Shown: positions 9,932 to 20,250 of the stretch, piece by piece
Layout: the number at the start of each line of letters is the position of its first letter
Position numbering within the stretch: the first letter of the stretch is position 1
NCBI GenBank assembly: GCA_021234155.1
Contig: JAJEKV010000071.1
Span: 5,268,483 to 5,332,482, forward strand
DNA: 64,000 bases
Direction of reading: 5' to 3'
Source of the DNA: Isoetes taiwanensis
Taxonomy: Eukaryota > Streptophyta > Lycopodiopsida > Isoetales > Isoetaceae
Position numbers and translations under genes: made by a program
Notes under the pieces: generated by a model
The model's database searches: none
What the model saw: only the letters and a program-made list of their open reading frames with translations
What the model was told of the DNA's origin: nothing

Positions 9932-11571
9932 TCATGTTCGTTTTCCATGTGAAATTGGCAATCTCGAGAATGTGGCCTCCTTTTTTTTTTTTTGTACCGT
10001 GATTTGCTCAAGTGCTTGAGCCCTGTCTTCGTCTAATGACTCCAACATCATCAATCGATCTTCCACTGCTTTTGTTGCTGATAAGGACTGCTGACATATT
10101 AGCTTGAGAGCTGGAATTTCAATATGAACTGGAAGAGTGGCTTCGATCCCATAAACTAATTCAAATGGACTATGCCTTGTAGCTGTTTTTTGGGTAGTTC
10201 TAAATGCCAAAGAGCATTGGATAGTTGCAGATGCCATCAAGTTGGGATGCGTTGACTGTTGTTTTGAGGATGCTTTTCAAAACCTTGTTGGACGACTCTG
10301 CCTGCCCATTACCCTGGGGGTAGTAAGACGAACTCTTGGTGTGCCTGATTTTGAGTTGGCCTGGTCAATGCTTGCATGGTATCATTCATAAACTGGCTAC
10401 CTCTATCTGATAGAAGCTTTTGAGGCACTCCAAACCTGATACAAATGTGAGTAAATATGAAGGAAGTAGTACTTACAGCAGTCGCTTCCCTTAATGGTAC
10501 AGCTTCCACCCATTTGGTGAAGAGATCTGTTGCTGCAAGAATGTAAGCATGTTGCCCAGATGATGGTGGCTCTATCATCCCTATGAAGTCCAATCCCCAA
10601 CATTGAAACGGTCCAGGTGAAATGATTCCCTTCACTAACTCTGGCTGTAAGACCCTTTTTCCATGCAATTGGCATTTCTGACACCGCTTAATGCGCTCAT
10701 GGCAGTCTCTAAACATGGTAGACCAATAGTATCCTGTGCACAGTATTTTCTTTGCTGTGGTATCTGCTAAAAAGTGCCCTCCGCAGATGGCTTCGTGACA
10801 ATCCTGCATCACCAGCTCCTGTTCTTCTTCATCTAGGCATCTGAGATACATACCATTTCTATCCTTCTTGCATAAGACATCACCCAACATGGCAAACCCT
10901 GAACATTCTCCCTTGAATCTCCTAACTGCACTCTTGGTCAAACCCTCTAGCAGTATTTGATGTTGCAAAAACTTTTGCAGTGGTGCCATCCAAGTGCTTT
11001 CTGCCACTATGAAATTCAAATCTATCTTATGGACGCCCTCCTCTGCAGTGATATCGTGAGAAAAAAAGGCATAAGGCAAGTATAGGCTGGGATCTCGCTT
11101 ACCATCAAAAGTTTCCACTTGCAGGTCAAACCTTGATAGCTTGACTGCCCACCTGTAAAGTTTATCCTTTTTCTCTCCCTTATTGAACAAAATTTTGATA
11201 GGATTGTGTTTCATATAGACAATGACCTTTTGATTGTAGAACAAATAGCCATACTTGTCCATTAAAAGTATCAACCCTGCTGCATATTTCTCATAATTGG
11301 GATATTTTTCTTTTGTGCTGGTCCATTGTTTTCCAGAATAAGCAATTGCCCTTTTGCCTTGTATTAAAGCTATACCTATAGCTTTAACGGTGACCGTGAT
11401 ATAGACATGGAATTCTTCTTCAATATTTGGAGAACCTAAGGCCGGTTCCCGGCTAAGAATTGCAATAACACTTTCAAAACCTTCTTGACATTTTGGGGTC
11501 CAGAAAATGGAGACATATTTGCTCTTGCCTTCCTCTACGTGCCCTACTCGTGTGTGCAAAATTAGGAACAT
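9932..11571 (-). pseudogene. Gypsy pol: RNase H and integrase
   Basis: From 11571 the frame covers the RT-linked RNase H (ALIQGKRAIAYSGKQW and NEKYAAG-type blocks). It then reaches the integrase zinc region (YYWSTMFRDCHERIKRCQKC) and core with GLDFIG and LSDRGSQF, supplying the first two catalytic Asp. A frameshift near 10360 moves the third catalytic residue (GNGQAESSNK) into another frame, and the final block (10240-9932, HSPFELVYGIEATLPVHIE) is in a third. That last block is the usual C-terminal integrase stretch of plant gypsy elements. All DDE residues can be found but not in one frame, so it is inactive. Confidence 0.85.
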
Positions 11572-12471
11572 GCAACCTCAGGAAGCTCATCATACCTATC
11601 AAACGTTTCACTTCCTTCAGATTGCTTGGTGGTGAAAGCTTCTGGATAGCTGCTACCTTGTCGTCTGCCACCTAAATTCCCCCCGCTGAAACTTCGTGGC
11701 CAAGCAACAACCCCTTTTGGGCCCAAAAAATACATTTCTTAGGATTAAAACACACGCTAAAGTCCCTGCACAGAAGGCACAATTGCCTGATCATGTTGAG
11801 ATGATCCCCTCTTGTAGTTGCCAAACACAAATCGTCAAGAAATATTCTGAAATTCTTGGAAGGCATGGTTCTGAACACTGTGTCCATTGTCCTTTGGAAT
11901 GTCGAAGGTGCATTCATAAGCCCAAAGGGCATTCTTTTCATAGAAAATGTCCCCCAAGGCATAATAAAAGCTGTTTTCGGTTGGTCATCCACCTTCACAC
12001 TGATTTGATTAAAGCCCGAAAATCCATCCAGGAAAGAATAATACTAGTTACCTGCTACAGCATGCAAAACCTCTTCGAGAAAGAGTAACGGATAAAAATC
12101 CTTGAGGGTTGCCTTGTTGAGTTCTTGATAATCTATACAAATCCTTAAACTTCCATTTTTCTTGTTTACAGGTACAATGCATGAAACCCAAGTGGGATTT
12201 ATTATTTCTGAAATAAGGCCAGCAGCCAACGTCTTTTCTATTTCAGCTTGAATCAAGGGCAATAAGGTTGGGTTTATTCTTCTCATTTTTTGCACCATTG
12301 GAGTTACCCCTGGTTTCAATTTAATCTCAAACTCACAGACATGCGTTGGTATACCCTTCAGCTCATCATAATCCCAGGCGAATATGTCTGACATCTCTTG
12401 GAGTGTCTTTTGTAGAATTTGTAGGTCTCTCTGCTCGATGTTCATCCCAACTGCCACTTGTCTTGCCTCCC
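11474..12471 (-). pseudogene. Gypsy reverse transcriptase
   Basis: Starts with GEARQVAVGMNIEQRDLQ and continues through SCIVPVNKKNGSLRICIDYQ. Motif A lies in SFLDGFSGFNQI near 12020. The block MPFGLMNAPSTFQRTMD follows, with FLDD (the YxDD equivalent) near 11840. The connection ends in KEVKRLIGMMSFLRLHVPNF near 11590. Frameshifts separate the pieces near 12040 and 11670 and at about 11500. This is the classic Ty3/gypsy RT order and spacing. The LINE insertion at 12472-12866 lies directly upstream, between this domain and the extra RNase H. Confidence 0.85.
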
Positions 12472-12866
12472 CTTTTTTTTTTTTTTGAAGGACGACAAGC
12501 TTTATTCACCAAGTAAGAACTAGAGCAACATAAAATGCCAAGACAGAGTTATAACCCCAGTAGACAAACCGATCCAACTGAGCACAACCACCTGCCTATG
12601 CAAAAGAATGAATCTGAAGATAAGTATGCCAGATCAATACTTTCTTCTCTTGATCAAGAGAAGAACAATTGTAAGCCATAACAATTTTATTTTGCGCCCA
12701 CTGAAGAACAATCTCATCTGCAGTATCTACGCCCTTAAAGATAAACAACCTCCTTCTCTTCCAGATTGACCATAAAAGCCAGCCACATGCGAGATGAAAA
12801 GCTCGTTTCCGTAGTTTGGGCCAAGCATCAGGATAGATGCCTTCCCATTTTTTGTTACTAAAATTT
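12472..12866 (-). mobile_element. Poly-A LINE 3' end inserted in gypsy pol
   Basis: On the minus strand it encodes WEGIYPDAWPKLRKRAFHLA followed by WLLWSIWKRRRLFIFKG, the C-terminal block of plant L1 ORF2 (WSIWKERN..IF). It ends with AATAAAGCTTGTCGTCCTTC plus an A tract (poly-T at 12472-12486 on +). A second element at 54180-54500 has the same C-terminal block and nearly the same 3' end, so they form a family distinct from the TATTC-tailed LINEs. The left junction is sharp at the poly-T; the right edge near 12866 is where gypsy codons (DTSKETNV) resume. No clear target duplication was found. Confidence 0.75.
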
Positions 12867-12867
12867 G

Positions 12868-13602
12868 CTACACATTTGTTTCTTTGCTAGTGTCTATCAC
12901 CAAAATAGGGTGCATGTGTCTTAAGGCATCTTCCGGAAGATCTTCCTCTGCTATGGACTGTTCTTTCAGGTAATCCAATAAGGTCTCTCTACAGACCAAA
13001 TCAGCCTCCATATTGTCTCCTCTAGGGATGTGTTGTATGCTCCACTCCCGGGGGGTGCACCTATTATATAGGGGGTATGCCACCTGCGTGCAAGGGGCCG
13101 ACAAAAACCCCCTTGTATACGTGTTTGAATTTTTTCAAAAACCCCCTTTCCAGCCACATACAGTGCCAAAATCACCCTAAAACCCCCAAAAAGTTACCCC
13201 TAGGTACGAGTAAATGTACGGTTTAAGGGGAAAACAAACCCTTTCGGGTCACTCATATGGTTTGTACGGCCAAAACTATGTGAACCCCCCTTGGCTCCAC
13301 TGTCCAAAATATTTCAATTTCTCCAATGCTAGATTTTTGTATCTGCACATATCCTCATGCTTGGCCTGAAATTCGCCTGTCAATTGCTTACAGACTAACA
13401 TGGAGTCTCCAAAAATATGCAGCTGCTTAAATCCCAAATCCATTGCTTGATTAAGACCCATGAGGAGAGCCTCATATTTTGCCACATTTGAAGTTACTGC
13501 AGGGACATTTTTTCCTGATCGGGCCACTATTCTTTTACATGAGTCCTTAAGAACTGCCCCAGCAGCTGCGACTTGAGCCCTTTTTGAAATCCCACCATCA
13601 AA
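12868..13602 (-). pseudogene. Extra (archaeal-type) RNase H domain upstream of RT
   Basis: From 13602: FDGGISK, then KYEALLMGLNQAMDLG, LHIFGDSMLVCKQLTGE and, beyond the MITE, HIPRGDNMEADLVC. These supply the D, E, D, D catalytic set of a cellular/archaeal-type RNase H. It is separate from the RT-linked RNase H at 11571. Extra RNase H domains of this type are known from plant Tat/Ogre gypsy lineages. The notable point is its place between protease and RT. A 247-bp MITE splits it at 13047-13293; removing it and one target copy rejoins the frame at QW/SIQ. It ends in VIDTSKETNV at 12868. Confidence 0.8.
13047..13293. mobile_element. 247-bp MITE with 8-bp target duplication
   Basis: Flanked by a perfect 8-bp direct repeat GCTCCACT (13039-13046 and 13294-13301). 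The ends are inverted repeats: CCCGGGGGGTGCACCTAT on the left, and CAAGGGGGGTTCACATAG read inward from the right. The terminal sequence is the same as that of the 13-kb element at 14719-27780 (CCCGGGGGGTTCAC), so this is a short non-autonomous relative. No ORF. Excising it restores the RNase H frame, which proves it is an insertion. Confidence 0.95.
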
Positions 13603-13939
13603 CTATAAACTGGCAGTTTTGTTGTGTTGAGATAATGGCCTCATGAGCACTTATTCTGAGACCCCCTAAGACGACAGTTTTGTTCTCATCATCAACCCAC
13701 AATGTCCCTATATTGTCTTCATGGTCAGTTGTTAAGGCTGCGTCGAGACTGTCTATTTCTCGAAGTCCCATGCCCCTAGATTGCAACAAGTCTTCTGCCT
13801 TCATGAACATGAGCTCTTCTCCACATGACGGGCCAATTCCTGCCCCTTCTCTATTGTATAACACTGTCCTATTTGTGCATCTGTTATAGTACAAGTCCCC
13901 TGAGACCAAACTGGCCTGGCATCGATTGCACGCATCCAT

Positions 13940-14353
13940 TTCCTCCCCAAGATCAGGTCATACAAACTACCGCAGCTTTCTGAACCAAAGGACACCACCA
14001 CAAAGTCCGTGATGGCACGTACCCCTCCCACATTAATATTTATGTTAGTGATCATTCCTACGGGCTTAACTTTATGATTTACAAAAGACTTCAGCAATGA
14101 GTGTGGTAGGGGCGTCAATCTGCATCTTAAGTTTATGCATGATGTGTAAGGGCATAACATTCAGCCCTGAACCTCCGTCTAAAAATACATTTTTCAAGGC
14201 AATGTCATTAAGCACAGCTTCACACATGAAAATACCTGGGTCAACATCTGTTTTGGATGATACAAGGTCCGTGGCACAATATTCTTGATCTTCCTCCACA
14301 AGCTTGAAGAGTTGTTCCCTGTACTTTGGAGCTACTTTGAGTAATGTCACCAA
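13940..14353 (-). pseudogene. Gypsy aspartic protease region
   Basis: Two overlapping frames cover it. 14353 downward reads LKNVFLDGGSGLNVMPLHIM, where LDGGSGLNVM replaces the usual D-S/T-G motif as is common in Tat-type proteases. 14160 downward reads DFVVVSFGSESCGSLYDLILGRKWM, with the ILGR block typical of retroviral-like aspartic proteases. A frameshift near 14100 separates them. A linker (13939-13603) rich in acidic residues follows, leading to the extra RNase H. Confidence 0.75.
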
Positions 14354-14710
14354 TCTATGTTGACCCTCGCATTCTTTAACAACTGCTCTATTTCACAATT
14401 ATTCAGTTTGGCTTTGTGAGTTGCAACAATGACTCTTGGAGATTCTTTTACATGTTGTGCCCTAGTTTGAACTACAAGGACTTGCTCTCCTTCTTCATCA
14501 ATTTCTACCAGGCAGAAAGGTGTGCTTGCCTCCTCCTTTTTGGCACTCTTATCTTGATCTTGCTTGGAGAGGTACTCCTTCACCAAGTATCTATCATCCA
14601 AGTGTCCAACTTCTTTACAAAATGAACACACTGGGAACTCTCTCCCAAAATGTCCTCGTTTTCCACATTTTTGACATGGTTTAGAAAAACATCTAGCTTC
14701 CGAATGTCCC
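14347..14710 (-). pseudogene. Gag 3' part with zinc knuckle
   Basis: Begins at the inserted transposon with GHSEARC, the second half of a CX2CX4HX4C zinc knuckle. It continues with CQKCGKRGHF and CSFCKEVGH, two more knuckle-like blocks, then an acidic linker (EIDEEGEQVLVVQTRAQ) leading to protease. The missing first half of the first knuckle (CAYCN) lies 13 kb away at about 27800, on the other side of the insertion. Confidence 0.85.
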
Positions 14711-14732
14711 ATCCTATTCCCGGGGGGTTCAC

Positions 14733-15302
14733 GTATGTATTCCGTAGAATACATGTGCGTGGACGGGAGAGGGGTTTTTTCGGAAAAAAAATAGTACGTA
14801 TACATGCGGGCGCTCATACGTTTTGGCGCCCAGATGTATGCATTTTCCACGGTCCGGGGATGGATTTCTTGGAGCTGCTGAGCCGTAAGAGTACGTTTTA
14901 GGGGTTTGAATCCGGCGCACATGCCGAAAAACGTTTTAGGATTTGGTGTTTCGGGAGGTAATGTTTTGAAGTTTTTTTCGTCCCCGCCACATAAAAAAAT
15001 CTAGCATGAGTTTAGTCATGAACGGATTAGGAAGTAGTTAGACGAAAGCAAAGATAAACCATTGTCGATGCATTTGATTTTAAAGTCCATTTGCATTGTT
15101 GATGCTTTTTTTTTTGCAGCCAAGCTTCCCCTTTCTCCATTTCGCCTCCATTCGTGAGATCCGTGGTGGAAATCTGGTTTTTAGAGGGTTTTTGCATCTA
15201 AGTAAGGTCTGTTAAGATCAGTTTTGTGCATGCATGTTGGTAACGCTATACATTCACAAGCAGCTCTCTAATATTACTTTGCTGTTTCTTTGCTTGTGTC
15301 AG
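14733..15302 (+). promoter_or_regulatory. Promoter and 5' UTR of the transposon gene
   Basis: This lies between the left TIR and the first coding exon. It contains a C/T-rich leader (15120-15165) and a likely 5' UTR intron with donor TCTAA|GTAAGG (GT at 15202) and acceptor TGTGTCAG ending at 15302. A T-run followed by GCAG at 15105-15118 may be another acceptor. The outer part has the A-rich and GC-rich clusters common in subterminal transposon DNA. No TATA box can be assigned with confidence. Confidence 0.4.
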
Positions 15303-15312
15303 GTTGAAGAAA

Positions 15313-16439
15313 ATGGAAAGGACGATAGTTGTTAAGGTGAATGAAGGTTGTGGAATCGTGGCTGACCTTGGCCTCGTGATGGTGTCCCAAGAATGCACTT
15401 ACTTGGATGTCCGCAATGAAATAAGACAGGACGGGCTACTGGAGGATGAGAAAGAATTTGTAGTTCTTGGAGATAGGGAAGTGGCCTTCACGTCAAGGCA
15501 GGAGGTAAGGTTTAAGGTTTGTGGTGACGAGGTTACTATCAAGGTGGTTGGAGAGCCTGCACAAAAAAGGCAGAGGACTGTTGTTGAGAGCATTTCATCT
15601 CAAAATCTCCAATTTGAGATGGTAGACCAGACTGTCATAGAGGAGCAGACCAATGAAGAGGTAAATCATGATGATGAACTTGTTCTCGTTGAAGATACCG
15701 CCTTTTTAGATGATGTATCAGATTTGATTTTTTCAAAGAATAGGTTGCTATCCAAGTTAGCAACAAGGTTTGATGTTGCCAAATGGCAAGTTGCTTTGAA
15801 GAAGTTAAGTTCAAAGCTGCAGCGAAAGAATCGAAAAGACAGGTTTGAATTGTGTTCTTATGATGCCCATGGTAAACCAGTATTTGCTATTTGGTGTCTT
15901 GAATGTGAGAAACGTTATGGTAAAGGTGGAGATGACACCTTGTGTAACTTTGAACGCAGCCACTTGAAGTCCAAGGGTCATGCCGATAATTACGAGCGTA
16001 ACCTCAAGTGTGAGGAGAAGGGAGAGCAGGGTGTGGAGAAGGAGGATCAGCCTTGCAATGTTGAGGAGGAGCTGGACATTTGCAAGGAGAATCAAACTCT
16101 AGTAGAAAGTACATTAGCTGCTGCCATTGCAAAGTTTCAAGAAGAAACTAGAATTTTTGATGTTGTGTTCAAGCTTTATGAGAGCAGCGTTGGTGGATAT
16201 GCTAAACTTGATGACATTCGTGTTGTTTGTGCCATGTGTGAAAGGCTTCTCGAACTGTTTCCAAGAACTGGATGTCTTAATGGCCACATGAAAGATCATA
16301 TTCTATCTAAGAGACACGTGCATCTTTGTCATGAATAGTGTAAGGAGTCAAGTGACCAAGCAAAGAAGAGGTGGCGGGGTAGAAGAAATGGGCTGAAGCG
16401 GACCATGACAAGGAAAATTGCATTCTTTTTTTGCAAGAG
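15313..16439 (+). pseudogene. Transposon-borne double zinc-finger protein, 5' exon
   Basis: The first ATG is at 15313; the frame is open to a TAG at 16336-16338 and then open again to a donor AAGAG|GTAACC at 16439. About 340 residues precede the stop. The N-terminal 75 or so residues are a compact basic/hydrophobic domain (IVVKVNEGCGIVADLGLVMV). A short NLS-like QKRQR and an acidic stretch follow. Then come two C-X2-C-X18/19-H-X5-H fingers: C195/C198/H217/H223 (WCLECEKRYG...HLKSKGH) and C306/C309/H329/H335 (CAMCERL...HILSKRH). The fingers suggest DNA binding like BED-type transposase fingers. I do not recognise the family. The stop may be a mutation, since codon-like sequence continues after it. 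Confidence 0.55.
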
Positions 16440-16543
16440 GTAACCTCTATTTTATTTGTTAGAAGTAGTGTTCACGTTTTACGTTTTAGCTGCTATAATG
16501 TTGAATAATCTCAGCTGATTCGGACTGATTTTGACATGAGCAG

Positions 16544-16603
16544 CAAATCCTCCGTGCCCTCCTCCAAGCTCGAGCAGCCAAGCTTCATCAAGTAACAGTT
16601 CAC
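16544..16603 (+). pseudogene. Short internal exon of the transposon gene
   Basis: Bounded by acceptor TGAGCAG (ending 16543) and donor CAC|GTGAGTA (GT at 16604). One frame reads QILRALLQARAAKLHQVTVH. The phase relative to the exon before it is not certain, so the reading frame may differ. It is placed in the gene by position and splice signals only. Confidence 0.35.
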
Positions 16604-16675
16604 GTGAGTACTCTTAGTGGCTTCATAAGTGGTTTGTATTTTAAGTTTGTAGGGTATCTAGGGTTTCATTGTCGT

Positions 16676-16827
16676 ATTTCGGTAACAGAAACGTCCTTGG
16701 CTCTACTATGCTGGGGCTATTGGCAGAACAAATATAGGTATGGAGATAAAGTTAAGGATTTAAGACCCTTTCTGCATGAGCTGAAAGAAGGGACACATTG
16801 GTATTGTGAACCTGCATTGCAGCATAC
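16676..16827 (+). pseudogene. Transposon gene exon, left half (split by the CACTA element)
   Basis: The frame reads SLALLCWGYWQNKYRYGDKV, then LHELKEGTHWYCEPALQ, and stops at the TAC target site of the CACTA element. The right half resumes at 24197 in the same frame. The CWGYW...WYCEP pattern with later cysteines suggests a structural zinc-binding region. I do not recognise the family. The left splice boundary lies somewhere between 16620 and 16680. Confidence 0.65.
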
Positions 16828-16850
16828 CACACTAACCCCAAAATCTGCTC

Positions 16851-17220
16851 TATGTGTAGTTTTTTGCTGTCTTTTTTGCAAAAAAACAACACTTAAACAC
16901 CACCCATAGTAATGTTCCGAAAATGCTAGAAAACACGTGTAGTTTTTTAGTGTTGTTTTTTAGACATAAAAGACGTGTAGTTTTTATGCGTGGTTTTTGG
17001 AAAAAAAAAACAACACATAGTTTTTATGTGTAGTTTTCACCGTGTAAAACAACCTGTAAATTCTATGTGTGGTTTAGAGAAAAACAACGTTTGTTTTTCA
17101 GTAAAAACAACATGGTTTCAAGTGTGGTATTCACCTATAAACAATGCATGGTCTTCATGGTCTTTTTGTGTTGTTTTTTTTTAGTGTTGTTTCTAGTGTA
17201 ACTAGACATTGTTTATTTTC
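16851..17220. repeat. Left subterminal repeats of the CACTA element
   Basis: Many copies of short variants of GTGTAGTTTTT, GTGTTGTTTT and AAAACAACAC, mostly T-rich on the + strand. The right subterminal block (23888-24165) has the A-rich complement. Repeats of 10-20 bp near both ends are typical of CACTA elements, where they bind transposase. Confidence 0.75.
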
Positions 17221-18768
17221 AATATAAGTCACGTTGTTTTCGAGAGTATGAATTTAAGTAGTGCTTGTTTCTAAGTTCTATTATTACTGAGCCATTGGAT
17301 ACCAATAAAATACATGCCATAAAACCATTGAAAAACACAAATAGATATTTTCAATGTATCTGATATTACAATCTATTTCGTCAAATGTTAATAACAGCCC
17401 AACAAAACTAGAAAACAAAACCATTTTCCAATTCTTGTATTTTGGAGATAATTCTTGTATTTCAACTGGATATTTGGTGTCCAGATAACAAAATCGTTCT
17501 TGTATGCTCCAATTCTTGTATTTTGGAGACAAGATGAAGCCAACAAATTCGAATCTCTTAGCCTTTGGGCATGTGATCTGACGGATACTTACTCCATTTC
17601 CACTTCCTGAAAGCTCCAGTTATGCAATAGTCACACCTGCAGCAGAACCACAAGTAATCAAGCTTGCATATCAGTGGAAAATGACTTGTAGACGTAATTA
17701 TTTTCGTGAATCCTTCATTAAGTCCTTTAGCAGAAATAAAGAAATACCTAGATAGCTATGCCCATTGAACTTGCCTTCTGGCTTCTGTACAGAGTTGGCG
17801 TGCTGTTGAAGGTACCCAATCCCTAACCATGGCAAGAACTAACAGATAATCCTTTAGGAATCAGAGGCCGGATCTTGAGCAACAATATCGCTATTACAAA
17901 AGGCCCTAAGACGCCCTGCAACATGCAGCAACTAAGCTGCTCTTCCAACCACGCACTTTAACCAGAGATCTCTGCAGAGCAACTGGCGACCGTCGCATCC
18001 GCCCTAAGTGCTTGAAACCCTAAATATTTCTTCCTATTCTCCTGTGCAGATAAGAATATGGAAGTAGAGGTTTAGATCTTTCTATCATGGTCGAATTCGA
18101 AATACTGTTGAACACAAACCTCACACGTAAAGCAAGCCCCTCTAAGCGGATCGAACCACCTTTAAAGGCGGATCATACATCCGTGTTAAGAGAGCTTTGT
18201 CTTTGAAAATATTTTTAGAAGCCGGATCATGCGCATTCCGGATCATACAACCGCCTTTGAAAATAGAGATCAGAAGCGAGAAAGGAGGGAAAAACTCAAT
18301 GCAGGGATCAAATCCGGGCTGTTAATTTTGGGCCAATCGGATGACAGGACATGGATCATCATCTAAACCAGTCATCTCAATAAACCAGTCATCTCAGCCG
18401 TTGAATGTTGAATGGAGGTAATTATTTACCAATTTCAAATGCTTGATAAAACAACCTCCACCCGGATGCTAATTTTAAACTAGGTTAAATGCTCTAATTT
18501 TGTGGGGCATCTATAAAGGAGGTTAATTTTGTTCAACCTCCTTCACTAGATGGAATGCATGATGTCGGTTTAGCATTTGAGAAAATTCTAGCCTCCTAAA
18601 TGTTTATTCTACAAGGTAGCCAGGCATTGTTATAAACAAAAATAGAAAAAGCCTTCACAAACTGAACTAATTTACACAACCTTTAATATTACGGGTTGTT
18701 ATACCTAACATAACGGAATGTCCTTTATGTTAGGGTAACATAACATAAAGATCTCACTTCACACTCGT
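17221..18768. other. CACTA interior, no gene recognised
   Basis: A short direct repeat CCAATTCTTGTATTTTGGAG occurs at about 17429 and 17509. The 17284-17532 minus frame is only this repeat translated (PKYKNW twice). Around 18130-18270 a run of GGATC(A/G)-containing phrases (GCGGATC, CCGGATCAT) repeats irregularly. No domain or splice pattern could be assigned. Confidence 0.4.
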
Positions 18769-18950
18769 CGTTAGATTAAAAATTAATATAACAGAAACCG
18801 TTAAATATTGCCTCACACAGACTATCACGCCGTTAGGTTAAAACTTAATATAAGGAAAATTGTTAAATATTACTTCACGTGGATTGTCATGCCGTTATGT
18901 TAAGAGTTAACATAACGGAAACCGTTAAATATTTCTTCACACTGAAAAAA
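18769..18950. repeat. Three tandem copies of a ~62-bp repeat
   Basis: Units begin near 18769, 18831 and 18893. Each contains CGTTA(G/T)(G/A)TTAA..., then TTAATATAA(C/G)(A/G)GAAA, then CCGTTAAATATT, then CTTCAC. The phrases TAACGG and CCGTTA make each unit partly palindromic. A decayed start may lie further upstream near 18690. Confidence 0.7.
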
Positions 18951-19679
18951 ACCACCTTTCTTTAAATAAAAGGGCATAGGAACCAAATTGCATACCTCAT
19001 ATTTAGTCAAACGCTCTTGTAACTTCTAATGTTTCTCAGTATTGCACCGATTTGATATGTCGTGCACCAAAGAGTCGGATTCTGTGCTCCATATTCTAGA
19101 TTGCCCAGAGGGGGGTATTTGGCGAAATTGAGGTGCACTAGATTTCACTTATACAAATAGGGCTTCTGCATGTGATTCAATGCAGGATATGTGTGCAGTG
19201 GGGTCACCCCACCTCCATATCCTATTAGGTTCTAACTAGCTAAGAGCAATCGAGTTTCTATTAGAACAATAGTGAGGTGGCCAAGATGAGCAGTGAGGTG
19301 GCAAAAATGAGTTATGATGTGGAAAAATATAGATGGATGGAAAAATGAAGAATTTGCTTTAGAAGAAGCATCATTCAATATGGTGACATGGCATTTTTTG
19401 GATGATGTGCCATGTCATATGATGGTTAAGCATTTTAGGCACTTTTGGTGGAATATGACTAGACCTTTCTAGACCAAAAAAGTAGAGATGCCAGTGAATC
19501 AGATTGTCGTGAAACTCAGTCCCATGGGGTAATATCAGTAAGTATGAACTTTATGGAACAATCGATTTGCTGAAAACATGGTTAATGACATGGAAAAGTT
19601 GGCATCATGATAGGCAAAGGATATTTTTTGCAATCTTCACGAAATGAGTGAGGAAATTTGAAATTTGCAAAAGTAGACA

Positions 19680-20250
19680 TGCACATGATGATGTGGCACA
19701 TCAGTGGCGACAAGTCATGCCAAGTAAGCAAGGCCAACTTTTAACTAGGCCAAAAATAAATAAAAAAATGTGCAACTTTGGTTTTCCATGGGTGATGTGG
19801 CAAAATTTTGGTGACATGGCAAGATCTGCATGATTTGGACATGACAATGACTAGGCATTTTTGCAACAAATGGACAAAGCAAGTATTTTTGGTATAAGGA
19901 ATTTGGCAAAGAGAACATCAAGAACTTAGAGCAATTTTTGTTACCAAAAGGGTGATTATTTTACTTGTTCTTGACTTATTGACCAATATGCCACCTATGC
20001 CACCTGGGCACTCCAAGTGGTGACATGGCATGCCAAGTAAGCAAGGTCAAGTTTTGACTAGGCCAAAAATGAAAAGATGTCCATCTTTGGTCTTTTCATT
20101 GGGTGATGTTGGCAAATTTTGGGTGACATGGCTAGACGATGGTGACATGGATATGATGACTAGGACTTTATGCAAGAAATATGATAACCTTTGAAATTTT
20201 TGGTAGAGGAGTTTGGCAAGGGATAGAATAGAGGGATCTTGAAGAACTTA
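19680..20250. repeat. Two direct copies of a ~300-bp unit
   Basis: Sequence from about 19715 (GCCAAGTAAGCAAGGCCAAC, then GGCCAAAAAT, GGGTGATG and GTGACATGGC phrases) recurs from about 20035 with the same order and spacing. A third, inverted copy lies at 22215-22380 on the far arm of the foldback. No coding potential. This unit appears to be the outer part of the foldback structure. Confidence 0.7.

Noticed and set aside
16604-16909. A 101-codon frame crossing the left CACTA boundary
   Set aside because: Codons after 16827 are transposon end sequence; only the part before the TAC target site belongs to the exon.
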